NCBI GenBank assembly: GCA_910584165.1
Contig: CAJTZU010000001.1
Span: 124,001-188,000 of the forward strand
Direction: 5' to 3'
DNA: 64,000 nt
From: an uncultured Bacilli bacterium
Lineage (GTDB): Bacteria; Bacillota_I; Bacilli_A; RF39; UBA660
A model generated the notes under the pieces. That model did not search any database. It was not told where the DNA came from and saw only the letters and a list, made by a program, of their open reading frames with translations. Both the position numbers and the translations under genes were made by a program. Each line of letters begins with the position of its first letter. Position 1 is the first letter of the stretch. Positions 1 through 7,352 of the stretch are shown here, piece after piece.

Positions 1-318
1 AAGCCTTACCTGTATTTTATCCATCAACTTACGTGTATAGGTAAAACACATAATAAGGTCTCCATGAATGCTGGGTCGTTTGCGTATGCCATTACGGACG
101 CCCAACACTCTACCTTTCAGCATCCACCCCAAACTGGGCGTAAGAAGCAAACACCAAAAGTTTCACAGATGTGCTCTTTAACAGCTTTTTAATTCTGTCT
201 TCACAATAGACATTATTGACTAGAATAATGTGCCATCAACAACTATCATTTTATCAAAAAATACCGAACATGTCAAATTAACAAATTCAGTATCTAGTAT
301 ATGTAATTTATAAAAAAA
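1..318. other. GC-richer block at window edge, no gene recognised
   Basis: Positions about 61-140 are about 55% G+C, far above the surrounding AT-rich DNA. The plus strand is open without a stop from base 1 to the TAA at about 190-192, giving a C-terminal fragment of about 63 residues with no family I recognise. Short open stretches also exist on the minus strand. Bases 193-318 return to AT-rich sequence and look like ordinary intergenic DNA downstream of the dehydrogenase gene. The block could be the end of a mobile element or structured RNA continuing outside the window. Nothing here proves either. Confidence 0.3.
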
Positions 319-1338
319 TTATACTTCCCACTTCATAATTGTTTTAAAATCATTTGTAATATCAGCATCAAAAGCCTTAGTCATATCACCAATATTATGA
401 ATAACTAATTCTTCTGAAATAATTTTTTCAAAATATTCATGAGTTTCTGGATAATTTTCTAAAAATTTAATAGCAGCATCAAAGTCTTCATAACTACTTC
501 TACTATTTCCTAATAGTGTAATACCTTTTTCTAATACCATACGAGTATTAATTCCTACTAATTCTTCTGATACTCCCATTAAAGCAATAGAGCCTTGCGG
601 GTTAATAATATCAATCATTTGATTAATAGCGCTTTCTGCTCCTGTTCCACCGACACATTCAAAAGCATGGTCAACAGTTAAATCTTCTGGAACATCATTT
701 ACTAGATAGGTAGCATCTGCAAATTGGAAATAATGAAGCTTATTTAAATTTGTTCCAAAAACAACGATTCTAGCATTTGGAAATATCTTTTTTAAAATAA
801 GTGCTGTAACATAACCAACACTACCACATCCCCAAATTCCAAGCGTTTGCTTTTTTAAATGACTATATTGATTAAAATGTTCAATTGCATTCATAGTGAC
901 GCTCATGAGTTCTAATAATACAGCAATCCTATCTTCTACTTTATGGTAAGGAATAATTCTATCCCTATCCATCATAACAACTGTTTGCATGAACCCATCA
1001 AAGCCACTAGCTCTAAATTTACTACTACGTAAATAATTTTCTTTTATAATTTCATTATGCTCAATAGGAGTATTTGGAATCATAACTACTTTTGTTCCTA
1101 CTTCAAATTCTCCTTTTGGGTCTTTTAAAACAATTCCTACTGCTTCATGTATTAAACTCATTGGAAGTTTTTTAGCTAACACTTTAGGATCTCTTTTTCC
1201 TTGATAATATCTCTCATCAGCAGCACAAATAGAAAGATAAACAGGTCTTACTACAACCGTATTCTCAGTTTCTTGCTCTTCTACAAAATCTATACCAATT
1301 CTTTTTGGAGAATGCAAACGATAATGACAATTAATCAT
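319..1338 (-). CDS. tarJ: TarJ-like ribulose-5-phosphate reductase (zinc alcohol dehydrogenase family)
   Basis: Predicted to reduce ribulose 5-phosphate to ribitol 5-phosphate with NADPH in the cytoplasm, the first step of CDP-ribitol synthesis for teichoic acid. The 339 residues match the length of TarJ (about 341). Visible features are the zinc-site cysteine C38 in SICAADERYY, the following H64-E65 pair, and the nucleotide-binding glycine motif GCGSVG at residues 170-175. The gene overlaps the end of tarI by 8 bases, so the two are translationally coupled. The pairing with a ribitol-phosphate cytidylyltransferase separates it from other medium-chain dehydrogenases. Confidence 0.9.
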   Translation of the reverse strand: MINCHYRLHSPKRIGIDFVEEQETENTVVVRPVYLSICAADERYYQGKRDPKVLAKKLPMSLIHEAVGIVLKDPKGEFEVGTKVVMIPNTPIEHNEIIKENYLRSSKFRASGFDGFMQTVVMMDRDRIIPYHKVEDRIAVLLELMSVTMNAIEHFNQYSHLKKQTLGIWGCGSVGYVTALILKKIFPNARIVVFGTNLNKLHYFQFADATYLVNDVPEDLTVDHAFECVGGTGAESAINQMIDIINPQGSIALMGVSEELVGINTRMVLEKGITLLGNSRSSYEDFDAAIKFLENYPETHEYFEKIISEELVIHNIGDMTKAFDADITNDFKTIMKWEV

Positions 1339-2047
1339 GATTTAAGCCTACTTCCAATATAGCATTTGCAAGTTTTAAATCATGCATAGTAGTAACTTTT
1401 AAATTGTATTCTTCTCCACGAACAAATCCAACTTCCTTTTTCTTCACTACAAATATTTTGCAAGCATCTGTTAATATTTCTTTTTCCTCACTTGTTAAAG
1501 TATCAAATGTTTTCATTAATTCCTTTATTTTAAATGTTTGTGGAGTTTGACCTAAATATAGAAAATCTCTTCTTGGAATATCACTCAAAATTTTTCCGTC
1601 TTTAGATTCTACAATAGTATCTGCTGCAGGAATAATAGTATCTACAGCATCATACTTCTTTACACATTTAATATTATCTTCAATAATACGATAATCCACA
1701 AAAGGTCTTACAGCATCATGAGTAATAATAACATCTTTCTCTGCTAACCCAAGTGTATCTTCAATATATTTACAACCATTCATAATGGTTCCATTTCTAT
1801 CTTTTCCGCCTTCAATAATAATAATTTTTTCATTTGTTCCAATATATTTTAAGACTAAATCGCTCATATACCCCATCCAGTCTTTTGGACATCCAATCAA
1901 TACTTTCGCAATTTCTGGAACTAGAAGAAATTGTTCTACTGTATGAATAATAATCGGTTTATTTCCTAACATTAAAAACTGTTTAGGCATATCAGTATTA
2001 CCCATTCTTTTTCCTACACCACCTGCAAGTATTTCTGCATATATCAT
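1331..2047 (-). CDS. tarI: Ribitol-5-phosphate cytidylyltransferase TarI (IspD family)
   Basis: Transfers CMP from CTP to ribitol 5-phosphate, giving CDP-ribitol for ribitol teichoic acid. The protein has 238 residues, the usual TarI length. The N-terminal nucleotide-binding motif is visible (LAGGVGKRMG, residues 8-16, then DMPKQF at 19-24), as is the central THDAVRPF motif. IspD (MEP pathway) is the close alternative, but the overlap with tarJ and the nearby TagF-type genes favour TarI. It is the first gene of a two-gene unit with its own promoter just upstream. Confidence 0.9.
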   Translation of the reverse strand: MIYAEILAGGVGKRMGNTDMPKQFLMLGNKPIIIHTVEQFLLVPEIAKVLIGCPKDWMGYMSDLVLKYIGTNEKIIIIEGGKDRNGTIMNGCKYIEDTLGLAEKDVIITHDAVRPFVDYRIIEDNIKCVKKYDAVDTIIPAADTIVESKDGKILSDIPRRDFLYLGQTPQTFKIKELMKTFDTLTSEEKEILTDACKIFVVKKKEVGFVRGEEYNLKVTTMHDLKLANAILEVGLNHD

Positions 2048-2070
2048 AAATTCACCACTTTCTAAAATTC

Positions 2071-2099
2071 ATTATACCATGAATAACTAAATTTCACAA
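2071..2099 (-). promoter_or_regulatory. Promoter of tarI-tarJ
   Basis: Read on the minus strand, TTGTGA (2094-2099) is followed after 17 bases by a consensus TATAAT (2071-2076), about 25 bases ahead of the tarI start. It lies just beyond the terminator of the upstream phosphoesterase gene. Confidence 0.65.
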
Positions 2100-2104
2100 C
2101 AAAC

Positions 2105-2130
2105 GAAAAGACGAATAAAATTCGCCTTTT
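2105..2130 (-). terminator. Intrinsic terminator after the phosphoesterase gene
   Basis: On the minus strand the arms AAAAGGCGAAT and ATTCGTCTTTT form an A/T-flanked hairpin with one mismatch. It covers the stop codon of the phosphoesterase gene and separates it from tarIJ. Confidence 0.7.
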
Positions 2131-3199
2131 ACATAAATTTTCTTTCGCGATGCACTTTTGATTCTAATTTTTCCTCTTTTTTTAATGCATATAAACTGGT
2201 AAGTACATTTTTTAAAGCAATATCATACATCCAGTCTTCAATAGCGAAATTAGAGGAAGGTAAAAATTCATCCGTTTCAAATTTCAAAGCACCTATTTTA
2301 TCTCCAATAATAATCCTATCCTCTAAATAATTTCTATAAGGATTAATATTACCATATCGACCAATTCCTAATGATATATCGTGTTGAAAACTTTTTTCTT
2401 TGTCTTTATTTTCAGCATATTCTTTCGCTATTTGTTTTACTTCAAACATATAAAGAGCTGGTACATTAATCCCTGTATCAATGGCAACAATTAAAGCATA
2501 CCCCCAATGTTTACAGTGCTCCATTAGTGTAGAACTTTCTCTTATTAGTTTTTTTTGCTTTTCATAATCATATGAAATATGTTGACGCTCCATTCTCCAA
2601 TGCTGATTACGCCAAGTTAATACTCCATAACTAGCGCCTTGAATGCCATTATCAGGAAGTCCAACAGAACCAGGATTCATAAGATGAAAATCACCATAAG
2701 TATTATCATGAGATTCATGTGTGTGGGCAGTTAAGATATCTTTACACCCTATTCTTTTTAATTCTTCAATTTTTTCGGTCGTTAAAGGCATCTTATGTTG
2801 TAAATAAATTGGGGACATTCCTTCAAAAGAAACGACTAAACTATCAGGCATTTTGGCAATATAGTCTAAAGTATCCTTCGTCATTCTATCACAAGAAAGT
2901 AAGGCTGCTCCCATCGTAGTATCTATTCCCCAAGGAACTCTCTTTTCTTTATCCACTTCTCTTTTATAAGGTATTACCATTCCTGTTTCTCGATTGCCAG
3001 TAATCGCATATACTAGATATTTTTTTTCTAATTGTCGTATCAGTTCCATACATTCTTGTCCTTCAAGGAAATCACAACAATAATCTCCTAAAAAGAGAAA
3101 TCCATCTATAGTGTTTCCATAATGTTCTAAAGCATCCATAATAATCGCCTGAAGAGCTGTAATATTTCCATGTATATCTCCTAGTACTATTAACCTCAT
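2129..3199 (-). CDS. Calcineurin-like metallophosphoesterase
   Basis: A 356-residue cytoplasmic enzyme with a complete YfcE/MJ0936-type metal site: GDIHGN (D8, H10), GD at 38-39, GNRE at 68-71, THxH (TAHTH, H159 and H161) and NPGSVGLP at 175-182. These residues predict a two-metal phosphodiesterase or phosphatase. About 150 C-terminal residues beyond the core (from about 205) are mostly helical and match nothing I recognise. It lies 20 bases downstream of the teichoic acid polymerase gene, at the end of that transcript, so a role in alditol-phosphate metabolism is possible, but the substrate cannot be read from the sequence. Confidence 0.8.
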   Translation of the reverse strand: MRLIVLGDIHGNITALQAIIMDALEHYGNTIDGFLFLGDYCCDFLEGQECMELIRQLEKKYLVYAITGNRETGMVIPYKREVDKEKRVPWGIDTTMGAALLSCDRMTKDTLDYIAKMPDSLVVSFEGMSPIYLQHKMPLTTEKIEELKRIGCKDILTAHTHESHDNTYGDFHLMNPGSVGLPDNGIQGASYGVLTWRNQHWRMERQHISYDYEKQKKLIRESSTLMEHCKHWGYALIVAIDTGINVPALYMFEVKQIAKEYAENKDKEKSFQHDISLGIGRYGNINPYRNYLEDRIIIGDKIGALKFETDEFLPSSNFAIEDWMYDIALKNVLTSLYALKKEEKLESKVHRERKFM

Positions 3200-3219
3200 C
3201 TTCTCACTTCCAATTTTAT

Positions 3220-5571
3220 TTATTTTTTCTCTTTAAATATTAAATGATATGTCTTTTTGGTAGAGTTTCCATCACAAGCACTCATAAATTTTCTTTTAAA
3301 GCCTTCTCTTTTCTTTTCCATTAAATCTTCTTTTTGAATAGCAGATATTAATTCTTTACTACTTTTAGCAACACTTCCAAATACGTATTCTTCAAAAGGA
3401 TAATATAGACCTCTACCATTTTCATATTCTTCTAAATCATAAGTAAAATAAACAATCGGTTTATCTAAAAGTACATAATCAAAAATGACAGAGCTATAAT
3501 CCGTTACTAAAATATCCGTAATAAAAAGAAGCTCGTTAATATCACGATATTCTGAAAAATCATAGTAAAAATCCTTATATTGCTCTAAAGAAGGCACCTT
3601 CACTTGCTTATTTAAAATATTATTATATAAGGCTGGATGCCATTTAAAAATAAATACATACTCATCTTTTAATTCCTTATATATTTTCTCAAAATCTATC
3701 TTGTCAAAGTCATAGTAAGCTCCACCTTCCTCTATATTTCTATAAGGGGTTCCACGATAAGTAGGCGCAAATAATATAACTTTTTTCTTTTTTAAATACG
3801 GATACTTTTGATATAATTCTTCTTTTGTTTTTTTGATATATTCTTGCTCAAAGAAAGAATCTGTTCTTAAAAATCCAGTATCATGGACTTTATCTAAAGA
3901 AATACCAAAAGCCTCTGCATAATTCTTACGAATTCCTTCTCCACTAACAATTGCTTTTGTATACTTTTTATATCCTCTATGGACTTTTTTGATATCTCCA
4001 CCATTTTTAATAAGTCTACTATAACCAAATTTTTTAAATGCACCTGGCCCATGCCATAACTGAATTAATTCTTGTTTTTTGGAAAAATGAAAATAAGCAG
4101 TTACTTGAACCATATCTTCCATAAAAATATATTTTGAAGTTGCCAACTCTTTTAAGAGTAACAATCTTTCTTTAAAAGTTCTTTTAGCTCTTCTATCTTT
4201 CTTTAAAATAATTACTTTTTCATAGCCATTAGGAATGTAATCATACATATATTTTAAATTTCCACCTAATTCACTTCTTGTATCTGAAATAAAACAAATT
4301 TTATTCCCGTTTCTTGGAAGTAATAATAGTGGATAACTAACTATCCAAGTAAATGCGCAGCCAAAATACTTTCCAATCTTTTTTACTTTTGATAATACGT
4401 TTTTTTTAGTAGATTTATTGTTCTTCTCCATAATTACCTCTTCCATAAAACAATAGATACTTCTAGAAACAGTGTCATTAGGAAGTTCTATATATTTTTT
4501 TCTAAATTCTTCGACTTTCTTCAAATCATAATCATTTTTCTCAATTTTTTCTATAATTTTCTTTGCAGATTTTGAAATAAACCCAGGTATCTCTTTTTGA
4601 TAATCTGTATAAAAATTCCTAGTATCAATATATTCATCATAATCATAAGTATAAAAATACATTGGCTTAGAAAGTAAACTAGCTTCATAACAAATCGCAG
4701 AATAATCACTAATAATATAATCAGCAACCATAAGCATATCTCTAGAAGAAAAATTTTTATCCCATATTACCCTTTCGTCATGATGTTTCAACTTTGTTAA
4801 CGGATGTGGTTTTATAATTAAATTATACTTCCTATAATCAACACAATCTATTAGTTCCTGAATCTTATCTTCGCGTTCTTCTTTTCTAAAAGTTGGAACA
4901 TAAACGATTGTTTTCTTTTTAGAAAGGTTAGGATAACAGGAAATTAATTTCTCTCTTTTCTTTTGCTTATAATCATCACTAGATAAAATATCTACTACAG
5001 GAAGGGGCATTACTTTCATAGATTTCATCGGATAATGAAATGCTTCTGCAAAATAAGGAGCACATATTTCACTACTAGTAAAAATATAATCATATCCTCT
5101 ATGCATTTTCATAATATTGGACAATGTTCTTTTTTCTTCTGGTGTCATTTTTTTATCAAGCGCTGAAGAAGCGGTGTCTGTTTCAATAACGCTATATCCA
5201 AACTTTTTTAAAGCTCCCATAGCATGCCACATCTGAATAACTACTAACTTCTTTTTATGATTTAATAAACTAATTGCCATACAATAACTATCTAAAAAGA
5301 CTACCTTAGACGTTGCTATATGATACATCTGACGAAACATATGAAAAATATAAAGTATTTTGTTCTTAAGTCCTGGTTCTAGTTTATGAGCCAAAATAAC
5401 AGTCTTATATTTTCCTTCTTTTTTGATTTCTTCTGCCAATAGAGCAAAATCAACAGGGACAGAACTAGATTGTCTACTAATCATAGTTATTTTATTTTTT
5501 GTTGGGATTAATTTCATAAAAAAATAAATTACTTTTAGTATTATAATTGCTAATTTTAAAAATATACTCAT
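3220..5571 (-). CDS. Tandem two-domain CDP-glycerol/CDP-ribitol phosphotransferase (TagF/TarF/TarL family)
   Basis: A 783-residue protein made of two full TagF-type GT-B domains. Domain 1 (about 1-385) has WHAMGALKKFGYS (H116), KPHP (H256) and SDYSAICYEASLLSKP. Domain 2 (about 400-783) has WHGPGAFKKFGYS (H507), KWHP (H645) and TDYSSVIFDYVLLDKP. In S. epidermidis TagF the equivalent two histidines are needed for catalysis, so both halves look active. Family knowledge assigns transfer of glycerol- or ribitol-phosphate from the CDP form to the lipid-linked polymer at the inner membrane face. With tarIJ nearby, a fused primer enzyme and ribitol polymerase is the likely reading. It lies 18 bases after the preceding glycosyltransferase gene. 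Confidence 0.85.
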   Translation of the reverse strand: MSIFLKLAIIILKVIYFFMKLIPTKNKITMISRQSSSVPVDFALLAEEIKKEGKYKTVILAHKLEPGLKNKILYIFHMFRQMYHIATSKVVFLDSYCMAISLLNHKKKLVVIQMWHAMGALKKFGYSVIETDTASSALDKKMTPEEKRTLSNIMKMHRGYDYIFTSSEICAPYFAEAFHYPMKSMKVMPLPVVDILSSDDYKQKKREKLISCYPNLSKKKTIVYVPTFRKEEREDKIQELIDCVDYRKYNLIIKPHPLTKLKHHDERVIWDKNFSSRDMLMVADYIISDYSAICYEASLLSKPMYFYTYDYDEYIDTRNFYTDYQKEIPGFISKSAKKIIEKIEKNDYDLKKVEEFRKKYIELPNDTVSRSIYCFMEEVIMEKNNKSTKKNVLSKVKKIGKYFGCAFTWIVSYPLLLLPRNGNKICFISDTRSELGGNLKYMYDYIPNGYEKVIILKKDRRAKRTFKERLLLLKELATSKYIFMEDMVQVTAYFHFSKKQELIQLWHGPGAFKKFGYSRLIKNGGDIKKVHRGYKKYTKAIVSGEGIRKNYAEAFGISLDKVHDTGFLRTDSFFEQEYIKKTKEELYQKYPYLKKKKVILFAPTYRGTPYRNIEEGGAYYDFDKIDFEKIYKELKDEYVFIFKWHPALYNNILNKQVKVPSLEQYKDFYYDFSEYRDINELLFITDILVTDYSSVIFDYVLLDKPIVYFTYDLEEYENGRGLYYPFEEYVFGSVAKSSKELISAIQKEDLMEKKREGFKRKFMSACDGNSTKKTYHLIFKEKK

Positions 5572-5589
5572 ATTTTCTCCTCTTTTTTT

Positions 5590-7281
5590 CTACGGCTTCT
5601 TGATTACATTACATTTACTTGCCTGAATATAATACTTTCTCATTGAGCCAAAAGGTAATACAGTGCGAATACTTTTGTTGGTAATTAATTTATCACAGTT
5701 TAATATTTGTAGTTTATAATTTAATTTATTTGCATTACTTACAAAGATTTTCTTATGATTATCCTTTAAATAAAGCTCATATAATTCAGAATTTTTATCC
5801 CCAAAGTATACATTAGTATGTTTTCCTTCTTTGGAAAAAACAGATAAAAAATTAATTATAAAAAATTTTGGTTTGAAACAACCCCTAAATTTATTGATAA
5901 TATAATTATAAAATTTTTTCTTTTTTATTTTTATGGTATTACCAACAGAAATTTGATAATTTTCTAAAACTTTACATTTTGCACACCATTCCGTATTTTT
6001 AGTGATTAATTGATAATTTTCATCATCTGCTAGTAACATAAAAGAAATCTTAGAAACTTTATTTGCATCTACCTCTAATTGATAAACTTTACTAACTCTA
6101 TTTTTGTATTCTATTTTATTGCCCAATCTTAATTCTATTTTTTCATGGTGATTATCTTTGTAAGAAATATCTGCATATACTATTACTTTTCTATCATGAT
6201 ATAAAGCCGTGGAAATACTACCTTCTATTTGTAACTTATTATTCTTTACGTTCAAATAAGATATTTCATTTTGTATTTTCAAATCTCCCAACAATAAATT
6301 TTCATGATAATAAATAGAATATGTACCTTTAGATTCTCTTTTCGTTTCTATCTTTTGATTTGAAAGTGCTAACAATTCTAGCAACATACTATTTGATAAA
6401 TAATTGTTAAATAAAGAAAAATCCACTTTATTTAATCTATTTACTACTGGTTGCAAATATTTATAAATCTTATCAGGAGATAGATTCTCTGGATATAAAC
6501 ATTCTTGATTTATGCGCCAACGCAAATTATTAATAATAATACTTTGAATATAAGGATGATTCTGATATTTTTCTTGCAGTTCATTATGAAAAGTGTAAAC
6601 CTTTTCCATATCATAAGTATTTTTCTTTGCTGTAACACTATTAGAATGCTGCCTATAATAATATCTTGCACTGCTAACATAACCTAGCTTTTTCTTTTCC
6701 ATTAATATTTTAGTATTGAATTGCTCATCTTCAGAATAGAATTGGTTAGTATCAAACTGATACTTCCCATTATTTTTTATGCATATATTAATTGTTGCTT
6801 GTACCAAAAGATAATGTTTATTTAAATTATATATAGCATTATGATTATCAAAATCTTTCTTATATCGACTATGCATCTTTTTATGACCATTAGGATAAAC
6901 TAAAATCATTGGATAAGTAACCATATCTATTTCATCATAGTGTGCATCAAAAAAGGTATAAATATCCAATAAAGCATTTTTAGAAAGGAAATCATCTGGA
7001 TCTAAAAATAAAATATATTTTCCTTTTGCCTCTTTCATTCCCTTATTTCTTGTATCAGATACCCCAGCATTTTCTTTTTCATAATAAGAAATATTGGAAT
7101 ATTTTTCTTGCCACATTTTACAAATATTCGCACTATTATCATTAGAGCCATCATTAATTAAAAGGATTTCAAAATCAGTATAATTCATAGTTTGAGACAT
7201 TAAACTAGCTAAACATTTTCCTAAAAATTTTTCTGCATTATAAACTGGTACTACTATACTAATTTTATAAGAGTATTTCAT
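5590..7281 (-). CDS. GT2 glycosyltransferase with beta-sandwich and a cut-off TagF-like tail
   Basis: Residues 1 to about 230 form a GT-A family 2 domain (SIVVPVYNAEKFL at 8-20, NDGSNDNS, and DPDD at 94-97 as metal-binding site). Residues about 330-450 are beta-rich, like the accessory domains of teichoic acid glycosyltransferases such as TarS. The length (563) is close to TarS (573), so sugar decoration of the wall polymer is a reasonable inference. The last about 85 residues resemble the start of the TagF-type domain of the gene upstream but stop before the catalytic QHG and PHP motifs. The next gene begins 18 bases on, so no remainder follows. Confidence 0.75.
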   Translation of the reverse strand: MKYSYKISIVVPVYNAEKFLGKCLASLMSQTMNYTDFEILLINDGSNDNSANICKMWQEKYSNISYYEKENAGVSDTRNKGMKEAKGKYILFLDPDDFLSKNALLDIYTFFDAHYDEIDMVTYPMILVYPNGHKKMHSRYKKDFDNHNAIYNLNKHYLLVQATINICIKNNGKYQFDTNQFYSEDEQFNTKILMEKKKLGYVSSARYYYRQHSNSVTAKKNTYDMEKVYTFHNELQEKYQNHPYIQSIIINNLRWRINQECLYPENLSPDKIYKYLQPVVNRLNKVDFSLFNNYLSNSMLLELLALSNQKIETKRESKGTYSIYYHENLLLGDLKIQNEISYLNVKNNKLQIEGSISTALYHDRKVIVYADISYKDNHHEKIELRLGNKIEYKNRVSKVYQLEVDANKVSKISFMLLADDENYQLITKNTEWCAKCKVLENYQISVGNTIKIKKKKFYNYIINKFRGCFKPKFFIINFLSVFSKEGKHTNVYFGDKNSELYELYLKDNHKKIFVSNANKLNYKLQILNCDKLITNKSIRTVLPFGSMRKYYIQASKCNVIKKP

Positions 7282-7310
7282 AAACTCACCAGTTTTATTA
7301 TATCATAGAA

Positions 7311-7345
7311 AAAAAGATTAGACATCTTTTTTATCTAATCTTTTT
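7311..7345 (-). terminator. Intrinsic terminator after the GT2-TagF fusion gene
   Basis: Arms AAAAAGATTAGA and TCTAATCTTTTT on the minus strand form a 12-bp hairpin followed by a T-run. A TATAAT box (7297-7302) beyond it may start the next gene, though no good -35 hexamer is seen. Confidence 0.8.
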
Positions 7346-7352
7346 CATTTCC

